DNA from: a virus | DNA length: 23,347 bases | IMG/VR virus record: IMGVR_UViG_3300006869_000112 | Span: 1 to 23,347 of that record | Direction: 5' to 3' (one strand) | Shown here: piece by piece, positions 13,661 through 21,348 of the stretch | How positions within the stretch are numbered: the first letter of the stretch is position 1 | How the letters are laid out: every line of letters begins with the position of its first letter | Program-made: the position numbers and the translations under genes | The notes under the pieces: generated by a model | Database searches by the model: none | What the model was told of the DNA's origin: nothing | Seen by the model: only the letters and a program-made list of their open reading frames with translations

Positions 13661-15853
13661 TTAGTACTCGATAGCCGCTGCGGTTGCGCCACCTGTGGTG
13701 TCACGCAGGGCAGCAGCCACACCGTTCACGCTGATGGTGCTGGTGATTGCGAGGCCCTCAATGCCGACCTTGGCAACACCCTCGAAGGTCTCAACGAACA
13801 TCTTGTAGTCGTTGGTACCAACAAGGCTGGAGTCACGGATGATTCCGAGGTCCAGTGTGCCGCCGTCGAGGAACAGGAAGGTACCCTCAGCGAAGAGGTA
13901 CCACACGAACGAGTCAGCAAACTCGTTGAGGGCACCAGCGCTCTGGGCAGCTGCCACGTTCTGGTCGAGTGAGTAGCTGACGACAACTCCACGAGCTGCC
14001 ATGTAGCCCTCAATCTCGGCGTAGGCGTTGAGTGTGCTGTCACCGGGCATCGAGAGAGCGAGGTCCGCAGCCATGGCATCCTTGACCCACGAGGGGAGGA
14101 TGGCACGAAGCGGAGCGTCGGCCTCAAGACGGTGACGGGAGCGGTACGCAGAAGCGGCACGACCCATCTGGACGAGCATGTCACGACCGAAGCCAATGAG
14201 GCTTGTGGTGGTAACGGCTGTCGAGCCAGCGGCAATCTTGCCAAGCAGGTACTGCTCTGCCTCACGAGCGTGCTGAATCAGACCGAGCTCGTTGTGGCGA
14301 GCAATCAGTTCTGGGTAAGCACGGGTAGCGAGGTTACCGAACTGCAGCTGGAGAGTAACAGCGTCGGTAGCGACGGTGTTCTCAGCAGCGGACGCAACGG
14401 TGAGGCTGTTCTTCGCAGCAGGGCTGGGAGTCTCAGCAGCATCGTTAGCGGCAGTCCAAACACCAACAGCATCCGGCATGTCCGAAAGCTGTGGGGGTGT
14501 TACGAAGCGGATTCCGCCACGGTCAGCTTGGAAACGAGGCAGAGCGTCCCGCACGGGGCGGTTCGTTGTGCCGAATCCGAAGATGTCGTAACGGGCTTCG
14601 AATGGAGCAACGTGCCCACCAGCAGCCGTAATGGCTTCTGGGGAAACGACGTTCTGAATCTTCGCCCAGTTGGACTCAGCGTCAGCGTCGAGGGTACGGT
14701 CCTCCGGGAAGGAAGTGGTGAGCGAAGCAACGATGTGCTGCTCCCCATCTCCACCATTCACCCGACGAAGCGAGTGAATGCGCTTAGCCATTGCCTCAGC
14801 AACGGCGCTCATGTCATCAAGCGGGCTACCAGCGGTGTACCCCGGAATGTCTGCGCCCGCCGTGATTGTTACGGGAGCGGCTGACTCCGTGGTCTCCAGA
14901 CGGTGCTCCGCAGGAACCTCGATGTCGAGGTTCTCGTTATCTGCAGCGGCGGTCACAGATGCCTCCATTGTTTCTTGAGCCTCTGGCTCAGTTGTTGGTT
15001 CTTGAATTGCAGCTTCTGCGTCGTCAGAAACCTCAGCGGCGGCGTCCTCTTCGGAGTCCTCAGCCTCAGCGGCCTCGTCCTCGTCCGAAGAAGCCTCAGT
15101 TGTGGCCTCTTCCTCTACGGAAGCTTCTGCAGTAGCGTCGTCCTCGACAGCGGCCTCGGCCTCAACGGCGTCGTCCTCTGCTTCGTCTTCTGCTGATGCA
15201 GTCAGTGTTTCCTCGGCGGGTGCTTCGGAAGCTGTTTCCTCTACAGCGGCTTCGGCCTCAACAGGGGCCTCCACAACTGCGTCGGTTGTTGTCTCAGTTT
15301 CAGTCGAGAGCTCTGAACTCGTCTCCTCAACGGCTGACGCTTCGGACATCTTCTTCTTCTCCTCTTCGTCCTCGTCCTTTTCATCGGACTTGGCTTCTGG
15401 TTCGGCAGGAGCGTCAGAATCAGCCGGAGCCTCTTCCTTCATCTCCTCATCGGCAGGGGCTGGAGCGTCTGCCTCGGGCTTCTTCTCTTCCTCATCCTTC
15501 ATGTCGCCCATGGCGGCTTCGGATTCGTCGGAGGAGTCTTCCTCTGGCTTCTTCTCTTCCTCTGCTTCATCCTCAGAAGAAGCAGGTTCCTTTTCGCCAT
15601 CTTGCCCACGGACACGAGACGCTGCCTCAGCGGCCCGCTGGGCGAGCTCCTCGACTGCGGCTTCACGCTGCTTGAGCTCCGAGCGAACGGAATCAAGCAT
15701 GTCGGCAAGACTGGTCATAGCGTCAACTGTTTCAGGAGTGGGGTCTTCGTTCTCAACCGTCTCAAATGCGCTGATGATTTCACCTTGAAGCTCGGCAACC
15801 TGTTCGTCGCTGAGTTCCGAAAGAGAATTCATCATCTCTTTAATTCGGTCCAC
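13661..15853 (-). CDS. Major capsid protein with fused acidic scaffold domain
   Basis: The protein has 730 residues. A GTG start at 15853 is set by AAGGAGGGG at 15857-15865. Layout: a helical, coiled-coil-prone N-terminus (1-82, MDRIKEMMNSLSELSDEQV...), an extremely acidic low-complexity region (about 85-310, mainly E, A, D, S, T and few aromatic residues), and a capsid domain (about 330-730). The capsid domain contains PFEARYDIFGFG, LPRFQADRGGIRFVTPPQLS, and SFVWYLFAEGTFLFLDGG followed by DLGIIRDSSLVGTNDYKMFV, which I recognise from actinophage major capsid proteins of the HK97 fold. The N-terminal part should act as a built-in scaffold (delta domain) inside the prohead and be removed by the protease encoded just upstream. 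The cut site cannot be read from the sequence; the switch to ordinary composition near residues 310-345 is the likely area. Confidence 0.85.
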   Translation of the reverse strand: MDRIKEMMNSLSELSDEQVAELQGEIISAFETVENEDPTPETVDAMTSLADMLDSVRSELKQREAAVEELAQRAAEAASRVRGQDGEKEPASSEDEAEEEKKPEEDSSDESEAAMGDMKDEEEKKPEADAPAPADEEMKEEAPADSDAPAEPEAKSDEKDEDEEEKKKMSEASAVEETSSELSTETETTTDAVVEAPVEAEAAVEETASEAPAEETLTASAEDEAEDDAVEAEAAVEDDATAEASVEEEATTEASSDEDEAAEAEDSEEDAAAEVSDDAEAAIQEPTTEPEAQETMEASVTAAADNENLDIEVPAEHRLETTESAAPVTITAGADIPGYTAGSPLDDMSAVAEAMAKRIHSLRRVNGGDGEQHIVASLTTSFPEDRTLDADAESNWAKIQNVVSPEAITAAGGHVAPFEARYDIFGFGTTNRPVRDALPRFQADRGGIRFVTPPQLSDMPDAVGVWTAANDAAETPSPAAKNSLTVASAAENTVATDAVTLQLQFGNLATRAYPELIARHNELGLIQHAREAEQYLLGKIAAGSTAVTTTSLIGFGRDMLVQMGRAASAYRSRHRLEADAPLRAILPSWVKDAMAADLALSMPGDSTLNAYAEIEGYMAARGVVVSYSLDQNVAAAQSAGALNEFADSFVWYLFAEGTFLFLDGGTLDLGIIRDSSLVGTNDYKMFVETFEGVAKVGIEGLAITSTISVNGVAAALRDTTGGATAAAIEY
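14924..15601 (-). other. Acidic low-complexity scaffold segment of capsid protein
   Basis: About 225 residues are dominated by E, D, A, S and T, with only a few lysine pockets (EEEKKPE, EEEKKKMSE). There are no extended hydrophobic stretches. The DNA on the plus strand shows many cctc, cttc and gcctc repeats, which create a long but meaningless open frame on that strand. The segment is expected to be intrinsically disordered and to fill the inside of the prohead before cleavage. Confidence 0.8.
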
Positions 15854-15880
15854 TGTCCCCTCCTTAGGGCAGTTAATGAA

Positions 15881-15897
15881 AAGAACTAGTAGTTCTT
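15881..15897. repeat. Perfect palindrome upstream of major capsid gene
   Basis: The plus strand reads AAGAACTAGTAGTTCTT: two eight-base arms around a single central G. The symmetry stops exactly at the arm ends. It could be a binding site for a dimeric regulator or a small RNA hairpin just before the capsid ribosome binding site. Confidence 0.6.
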
Positions 15898-15943
15898 ATA
15901 CGCTGAATCAGTCGAGGCCGAGGGACTCCGAGACGCATGGTGC

Positions 15944-15958
15944 GTGGAGGCACTCCAC
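15944..15958. repeat. Short perfect hairpin in capsid leader
   Basis: GTGGAG and CTCCAC form a six-base-pair stem with a three-base loop. The left two bases are shared with an alternative five-base-pair stem at 15933-15945, so the two hairpins exclude each other. No T-tract follows on either strand, which argues against an intrinsic terminator. Confidence 0.5.
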
Positions 15959-16021
15959 CTACCTAAATGTTACAACCCCTCAAAAAGGGTGATTGTACGA
16001 TTTTGAATCCTTTTGTGGCAC

Positions 16022-19000
16022 TTAGGTGAGGAGCCTGAGAAGCTTTGCCATCTCAGAAGAAATCTCGCTCTGGTTGAAGTAATCCCCACCCGACATAAAG
16101 GTCTTTAGTTTCTCGGTAGCAATATCGGCATCTTCTTCACCGATTTTGTTTTCTACCTTTTTCACCATGTCTTCCATGAGCTTCTTTAGGGCAGGAGGAA
16201 CATCTGAGAAACGAATCTTTTCCGCCTGCTTGCCAAAGGCAAATGGCAAATTGGCAATAACCTCACCTAGTTGACGGGAGCTCTCTCGAACGTTCTCTAA
16301 AGCTTCAGGATTTAGCGCTTTTGCGTCCAATCGGTCGATAATCCCAATCAAATCCTTGGCTGCTTCGGCTGATTTCTCATAATCCCCGGCGCTATCAAGG
16401 TTTTCTGCCTCTTCGACCTTCTCAACCACACGGTCAAGACCGGAGGTTCCTAGGTCATTCTTTAGGCGGGCTAGAACTTTCCTGTACTTTCCAGATGCAT
16501 CTCGGGGTTGAGTCTGGGGGGTGTACTTACCCCCTTCATCTTTTTTTGCCCGATTCATCCTCTCAACCTTGAGAGCTTCAATCTCTTCTTCGGTGAGGTC
16601 GTCAACATCTTCTGCAAATGTCGCAGAGGCGGTCAAACCACGCTCTTCAAAAAGTGCTCCTAAATTTGCAGATTCAGAGGCCAATTCAGCTCTCAAGCGC
16701 AAGTCGCTTGCAACATCGTCAATTGTCGATGCTGACTTCCAGTTCTCCGGAATCAGCTCTTCCTTGCCGAGGGCACGAGCACGCTTACGAATGTGAGTGC
16801 GAACCTTGGCTCGGTCTTCTGGGTTAGAACGACCGTAAGCCGAGATTGCGTTCTTTAGGTCTGACTCGTTGCGGATGGGGTATGAACCATCGGGAAGGGC
16901 TTGACCCTTCTTTGCCAGACCCTTGCGCTCGTCCTCGGTGAACTGCTTGAACTCAGCAACAGCGGCGGCGGCAAGAGTGCGCTCTTGAATTGTCGCCTCT
17001 GCACCGTCTGAAATGAACTCACCAAAGTCTTCGGCAGAAGCGTTCTTCCACTTCGACGGGATGAGGTCAATGCGACGAAGGGAACGAGCCCGACGCATGA
17101 TGTGCTTGCGAACCTTGCCCTTGCTTCCGGGCTTGGCACGACCGTAGGCACGGACTGCATTGCGTAGGTCAGTAGCGTTGCGAATCGGGAAAGACCCGTC
17201 ATCAAGAGCTTTGCCTTCCTTGGCAAGACGAATACGAACTCGGCGGGAAATGACAGCGAGCTCATTCTCTGGGTCATCATCCAGCATTTGAATCATGTAT
17301 TCCCAGCCGTTTTCATCGCCCTTGTCTTCGTCCTTGGCCTTCTTGACCTTGGCGGCAAGTTCTGCGTGCTTGCTTGCTAGGAGTGGCTCTTCGATTCGAG
17401 CGATGCGCTCGGTCAAATCTGAAAGCGGGTCATGCTTTAGTTGCGCCAAAACGCTTGCACCAGCAGCAACTAGGGCCATGACCTGTCCCGAAGCAACCCT
17501 TGCACGGGTAATCGGGAATCCCGGAACATTGACCTGACACACAGCAACTAGCTCAAGGCTTCCCTTGATTGGTCGCCAGTCTCCAGAAGGAGCCGATGCA
17601 CGGGCAGCACGGATTTGCTCCGGGGTGGTGCCGGGACGCAGAGCACCAGCTACCCAGATTCCGTAAGCGTCCTCGCCAGCGTGGACATCGGCAAAAGCGG
17701 AAGCTGTGTCGTCATAGTGCTTAGCGGCTGCAGCAGCGTCAGCCTCTAGACCGGCGTGCCCACCAGCAAGAGTGAGCTGACCGACCGGAACAGTGTCACC
17801 CTCAGCGGTGTGGATTGTCCCGGTGTGGAAGTAGGCGTACTTGCTACGGCTACGAGGAGGCTTTGTTCCAAAGCTCATTCCGATGTGGTCAACATTCCAA
17901 GCGGCGATATGCCCGAATACACGACCCTCATCAGTAATTGTTAGGGGTGTTGCCTTCTTCAGTTCGGGGTTCTGGAACCACTCTTTTGTCGGCTCAACCG
18001 GGATTGCGTCAGCAACCATTCCGCAAGCAACTAGGGCGGAGGCATCCAGAGGACTAACCCCCTCAACGTAAACTCCGTCTGGTACCACTTCGCCCTCCTG
18101 AGCTTCTGTATCTTCTTCAATCAATTGAATAAAGCATTCTTGGAACGCAGGCTTAGGAACGATTGTCACCGCCATAACCCGTGCGCTCGTGATATTTATT
18201 CTACCTGAACCCATTTTCTTCGAGTCGTCTTCGCCGTCCTCGGTTAGCTCAGGAATCTCTGGCTCTTCTGCCTCAAACTTGTCCATATCAGCGGACACGC
18301 CACGGATGAAACCGTGACGAACAAGGCGCTCTGCTTCTTTGCCGAATTCTCCGCTATCAAACATTCCGTAGGCATTTCCGATGCCTTGCTCGGTTTTCTC
18401 CATGTGGGTGATTTGTCCGACTACAACAGAGCCATCATGGCCCTGACCTGTCTTGATTTGCCACAGCAGAGGAAGAGGTAGGTCTCGGATTTGTATTGAG
18501 TCCTTCTCGAAAATACGACCGTCACCGGACTCAAGCTCTTCTGGGATTACCAGTGGAATAACAAACTTTGCACCGTGGTCGGTGGGCTTTGCTGCTTCCC
18601 GACCGGCAAGGCGTGAGCGAGCGGACTCGGCACGAGCTCGAAGCGTCAACTCACCAATAACTTGCTGTTCTGTCTTAAGAGTCTCGATATCCGCAGAACC
18701 ACGGATGCCCTTCTTCTTTTTCTTGCCAACGTTGTACTTGGACCCGGGCCATACGCCAGTCATTTCTTTGTGGCGTAGGGCGCAATAACCCTTGGCACGG
18801 GGGCCCATGTACTTGCGTAGGTAGCGGTTGCATCGGGTCCAGTCGCCGGGTGTGTTCCAGCGAATCTTGAGCCCACCCTTGCCGATAGTCCAGTAACGGC
18901 GCAGTTTTTCAGCATTCCCACGGTTGCGGTCAAGACCACCAGCAGCCTGAATGGCAGCAATGATGGCGTTGTTTGTTAGAGCAATATGGCTCGGTACCAG

Positions 19001-21067
19001 AATGCCTGACGCAGCTACGGAAGTGCTTCCATCAACCTGCTCTGTTACTGCAGCAAGGTCTTCTTGATTGAGAAGAACAACCGGAGGAGGCGTTGGGCTC
19101 TGCAGGTCACGAGCAATCTGGTCGTTGCGCTCCCACTTCTTGTTGCGACGAATAAATGTCGCAGGGGTACGAGTCTTCTTGCTAGCTGGAATCATGCAGA
19201 CAAGTTCCATAACAGCCTGAGGGTCATCAGGAGAGACAATTGCCATGTAGAGAGGAGCAACATCGGAAGTCTCTACTGTTAGAGAGGTGTCATCTTCTGC
19301 TGCAGCAGTGACTGCTCCTGATGCTGTGAGTCTTGGTCTGTACCAACCAAGTTTTCCACCGCTTCCTTCGGTTAGTGCCCGACCCCCCTCGTACCACTCA
19401 CGAATAGCAGGCGATGTCTCGTAAAGATTGGGGGCAGTAGCCGGGTTCCACTCTGCACGGTTTGTACCGTCTACGTTAGTTGTGCTTCCTGTTGCTTCGT
19501 AGTAGCGACCAAGAGCGGTGCTGATGTCGGGCGGGCTCTTGTATTGAATGGGGGGAACCGGGTCTCCGGAGTAGTCAGGAGACATGCGTTGGTCTGCAAC
19601 CCAAGCCCCCCAGTCGTTGACCATGGTGTTGACCATCGGCGCTGTTAGCGCAGGCAGACGACCCGGGAGTTGAGCGGTCGGCTGGTCAATCGGAACACGA
19701 GGCTCACCAAGGATTCCGGTGAAGTCAAGGTTCGATGCCGGAAAACTGTTGGTGATTGGCTCAAACGTGCTGACTTCTTGAACGGTGCCACCGGGAACGA
19801 CAACAGTTTCGCCGTTATCCAGCTCAACACTTACCTCTTGGCTGTCTGGGTTTAGCGCAGTGATGTTGCCCTGATAATTAGCATCGCCACCAATGATGAC
19901 TCGTTGACCCATTTCAGCGAAGCGACCAAGCTTGTCACGCACCTGTTGAGACGCAGCCTCGGAACGCTCTTCTGGCGTGTACTCTGCATCACCCTCTTCG
20001 GCAAACTCCGATTTATTTACGGAAATGACGGAAGCCATGAGACCGCCAAGGTCGTCTTCATAGTCGGGCAGCTCATCTGATGAGTCATCGCTCAGTTGGT
20101 CAAGAAACTCCCAATCAAGTTCAGGGATTGCGCTCTCGAACATGGTTGTCTCTTCAAACTCAATCTTCTTGAGATGAACAACTTCCATGGGGTCGTTGTC
20201 GAGCATGGCTGAAATCTTGAGAGCAGACTCACGGTCCACGGACAGGTGCATCTTGTGGCAGCGGTCGTATGGGTCATCAAGAGTCTTGTCGTAAGTCTCA
20301 AAATCGTGGTTGATGTTCCCGAGGTCATCCCACGAGCCGTCATCCCACACAAAGACAGCGCCATCTTCATCTACCTTGTAGAGACGGTCGATGCCTGAGC
20401 CGTCAAGACGTACACGGATGAAGAAGTCTGGCTCCATCATCGAAGGACGGAACGAGTCAACCTCTACACGCTGTGCGTGCGAGTAATCGTCCATGCCATA
20501 AGACGCAATGATTGCTGCGCTCTTCTTCTTTTTGTTCTCACGCTCAACGATTGCGGAGGCCCAACGCTGGGCAGCATCGCCGCCCCAAAGAGCCCAAGCG
20601 ATACGACCGTTAGATGGGTAGTTGTCTTGTCCGGGCTTGTAGCCCTTGCCCTTTTTATCTACCTCGTGACGAGGAAAGTACTTCGCAATGTGGCGGACCT
20701 TCTTGATTCCAATTTGTCCACCCTTAGCAAGAGTGCGAGCGGTGTTCATGCCAACAGGAGTGCCACCACGCTTCTCCTCCTTGCGCCACGCAAGACCACG
20801 CTTGGCTTCAGCAATAACGGCATCGGGAATCGTGTACATCCGGTCGTTAGAAGCAAAGACCTTAATGTCGAGGTCTGTGACGGCAGCGTTTGCTAGCTCG
20901 GAAGCAGCCCTCGTTGGCTCGCTCCCGTGCTTGGTCCACGAGGCAGAAGCGACCAAGGAGTCAGCCTTATCTACGAGCACGACTTCGTTAGTCGTCTCGT
21001 CAACTACTGCACCAAGCTCTTCATTGACGAAGAGCGTCTGATTTTTGTTTCTGCCGACGTATTCCAC
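16022..21067 (-). CDS. Multidomain capsid maturation protease polyprotein
   Basis: The protein has 1681 residues, with a GTG start two bases after the preceding stop and GAGGAAG upstream. Blocks I recognise from actinophage protease proteins, in order: GGTPVGMNTARTLAKGG..YFPRHE...IAWALWGGDAAQRWA (about 83-172); RDKLGRFAEMGQRV with an SH3-like follow-on (377-430); RRYWTIGKGGLKIRWNTPGD..YCALRHKEMTG (724-771); the prohead protease domain (about 830-980) with likely catalytic His877 (GHDGS) and Ser925 (GVSAD); and a domain at about 1030-1205 with PLTITDEGRVFGHIAAWN, HYDDTASAFADVHAGEDAYG, GIWVAGALRPGT, SGDWRPI and VNVPGFPITR. Two DUF6582-like repeats (1281-1344, 1384-1447) and a helical C-terminus follow. 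Ordinary prohead proteases have about 200 residues. The polyprotein probably cleaves itself and the acidic capsid domain inside the prohead. Confidence 0.85.
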   Translation of the reverse strand: MEYVGRNKNQTLFVNEELGAVVDETTNEVVLVDKADSLVASASWTKHGSEPTRAASELANAAVTDLDIKVFASNDRMYTIPDAVIAEAKRGLAWRKEEKRGGTPVGMNTARTLAKGGQIGIKKVRHIAKYFPRHEVDKKGKGYKPGQDNYPSNGRIAWALWGGDAAQRWASAIVERENKKKKSAAIIASYGMDDYSHAQRVEVDSFRPSMMEPDFFIRVRLDGSGIDRLYKVDEDGAVFVWDDGSWDDLGNINHDFETYDKTLDDPYDRCHKMHLSVDRESALKISAMLDNDPMEVVHLKKIEFEETTMFESAIPELDWEFLDQLSDDSSDELPDYEDDLGGLMASVISVNKSEFAEEGDAEYTPEERSEAASQQVRDKLGRFAEMGQRVIIGGDANYQGNITALNPDSQEVSVELDNGETVVVPGGTVQEVSTFEPITNSFPASNLDFTGILGEPRVPIDQPTAQLPGRLPALTAPMVNTMVNDWGAWVADQRMSPDYSGDPVPPIQYKSPPDISTALGRYYEATGSTTNVDGTNRAEWNPATAPNLYETSPAIREWYEGGRALTEGSGGKLGWYRPRLTASGAVTAAAEDDTSLTVETSDVAPLYMAIVSPDDPQAVMELVCMIPASKKTRTPATFIRRNKKWERNDQIARDLQSPTPPPVVLLNQEDLAAVTEQVDGSTSVAASGILVPSHIALTNNAIIAAIQAAGGLDRNRGNAEKLRRYWTIGKGGLKIRWNTPGDWTRCNRYLRKYMGPRAKGYCALRHKEMTGVWPGSKYNVGKKKKKGIRGSADIETLKTEQQVIGELTLRARAESARSRLAGREAAKPTDHGAKFVIPLVIPEELESGDGRIFEKDSIQIRDLPLPLLWQIKTGQGHDGSVVVGQITHMEKTEQGIGNAYGMFDSGEFGKEAERLVRHGFIRGVSADMDKFEAEEPEIPELTEDGEDDSKKMGSGRINITSARVMAVTIVPKPAFQECFIQLIEEDTEAQEGEVVPDGVYVEGVSPLDASALVACGMVADAIPVEPTKEWFQNPELKKATPLTITDEGRVFGHIAAWNVDHIGMSFGTKPPRSRSKYAYFHTGTIHTAEGDTVPVGQLTLAGGHAGLEADAAAAAKHYDDTASAFADVHAGEDAYGIWVAGALRPGTTPEQIRAARASAPSGDWRPIKGSLELVAVCQVNVPGFPITRARVASGQVMALVAAGASVLAQLKHDPLSDLTERIARIEEPLLASKHAELAAKVKKAKDEDKGDENGWEYMIQMLDDDPENELAVISRRVRIRLAKEGKALDDGSFPIRNATDLRNAVRAYGRAKPGSKGKVRKHIMRRARSLRRIDLIPSKWKNASAEDFGEFISDGAEATIQERTLAAAAVAEFKQFTEDERKGLAKKGQALPDGSYPIRNESDLKNAISAYGRSNPEDRAKVRTHIRKRARALGKEELIPENWKSASTIDDVASDLRLRAELASESANLGALFEERGLTASATFAEDVDDLTEEEIEALKVERMNRAKKDEGGKYTPQTQPRDASGKYRKVLARLKNDLGTSGLDRVVEKVEEAENLDSAGDYEKSAEAAKDLIGIIDRLDAKALNPEALENVRESSRQLGEVIANLPFAFGKQAEKIRFSDVPPALKKLMEDMVKKVENKIGEEDADIATEKLKTFMSGGDYFNQSEISSEMAKLLRLLT
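16727..17227 (-). repeat. Two tandem DUF6582-like repeats in protease polyprotein
   Basis: Residues 1281-1344 and 1384-1447 are paralogous: LAK(E/K)G.AL.DGS(F/Y)PIRN followed by (A/E)(T/S)DL(R/K)NA(V/I)(R/S)AYGR..P and K(V)R.HI..RAR.L...LIP..WK.AS. They are joined by about 39 residues (EDFGEFISDGAEATIQERTL...). The pattern is that of the actinobacterial and actinophage family I remember as DUF6582, usually single and near a C-terminus. Its function is unknown; the basic helix suggests nucleic acid or capsid contact. Confidence 0.75.
18128..18580 (-). other. Prohead protease domain within the polyprotein
   Basis: This covers about residues 830-980. It begins KFVIPLVIPEELESGDGRIF, has the histidine block GQGHDGSVVVGQITHMEK (His877), and the serine block VRHGFIRGVSADMDKF (Ser925), and ends with RVMAVTIVPKPAFQECFI. 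The spacing of His and Ser (48 residues) and the strand that ends in a VP.PAF-like motif are as in HK97-type prohead proteases. A third catalytic residue cannot be fixed by eye. Confidence 0.75.
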
Positions 21068-21069
21068 GG

Positions 21070-21348
21070 TTACTCGTCTTCCTCTTCTGGGAGGGCGTAC
21101 TCCTGCAGGTCGTCGTCCTTCACACCCTCACCAGTATCCCACTTTTCAATAAGGGGCATGGACTTGCTGGGGTCTAAATCTATGATAGGAAGGTCCTCAA
21201 ACTGATTATCAGTCTCTTCGTAGGCAACAACCCACTTACCGTCTTTACGAAGAAAACTGCCCAGACCGCTAACCATGTACATGAGGTACTTGACTTCTCT
21301 GGTTTCTGGGTCGAGAAGAGCCTCTAGTTGCTCAACACTACTCGCCAT
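21070..21348 (-). CDS. Small acidic phage protein, function unknown (92 aa)
   Basis: The ATG at 21348 (MASSVEQLEALLDPE) is preferred over an upstream in-frame ATG at 21381. AAGAGGAG stands seven bases before it, and the upstream 11 codons (MTTKKQKRSPK) lie wholly inside the coding end of the preceding gene. With this start the overlap with that gene is only 11 bp. The protein has 92 residues: an N-terminal helix, a short hydrophobic strand (KYLMYMVSGLGSFLRKDGKW), a WVVAYEETDNQF segment and a strongly acidic tail (EYALPEEEDE). I do not recognise a family. Its position between a minor head-type protein and the protease suggests a head assembly or internal capsid role. Confidence 0.7.
   Translation of the reverse strand: MASSVEQLEALLDPETREVKYLMYMVSGLGSFLRKDGKWVVAYEETDNQFEDLPIIDLDPSKSMPLIEKWDTGEGVKDDDLQEYALPEEEDE

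Larger units (their letters stand above)
15854..16021 (-). promoter_or_regulatory. Structured leader between protease and major capsid genes
   Basis: This 168-bp space is the longest gene-free stretch in the window. Read on the minus strand it holds, in order: a TACAAT hexamer at 15992-15997 without a good -35 box; a perfect six-base-pair hairpin (GTGGAG/CTCCAC, 15944-15958) that overlaps an alternative stem (ACGCA/TGCGT, 15933-15945); a TATAAG hexamer at 15895-15900; and a 17-base palindrome with eight-base arms (AAGAACTA/TAGTTCTT, 15881-15897) ending 16 bases before the Shine-Dalgarno of the capsid gene. A separate promoter or mRNA processing region for the highly expressed capsid gene is plausible, but no element is proven. 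Confidence 0.4.

Noticed and set aside
14132-14884. 250-codon plus-strand open frame opposite the capsid domain
   Set aside because: It is opposite the capsid domain, whose frame is strongly supported. No family pattern and no ribosome binding site of note.
15102-15788. 228-codon plus-strand open frame rich in serine and alanine
   Set aside because: It is the mirror of the acidic low-complexity scaffold region (GAG and GCT codons read backwards as CTC and AGC). There is no sign of selection as a protein.
15901-15960. tRNA-like or riboswitch-like folding in the capsid leader
   Set aside because: The hairpins do not form a cloverleaf, there is no T-loop motif of the GTTCGA type, and no known riboswitch core is visible.
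15975-15990. ACCCCT/AGGGT stem after the protease gene as an intrinsic terminator
   Set aside because: The stem is only about four base pairs, and no T-tract follows on the minus strand.
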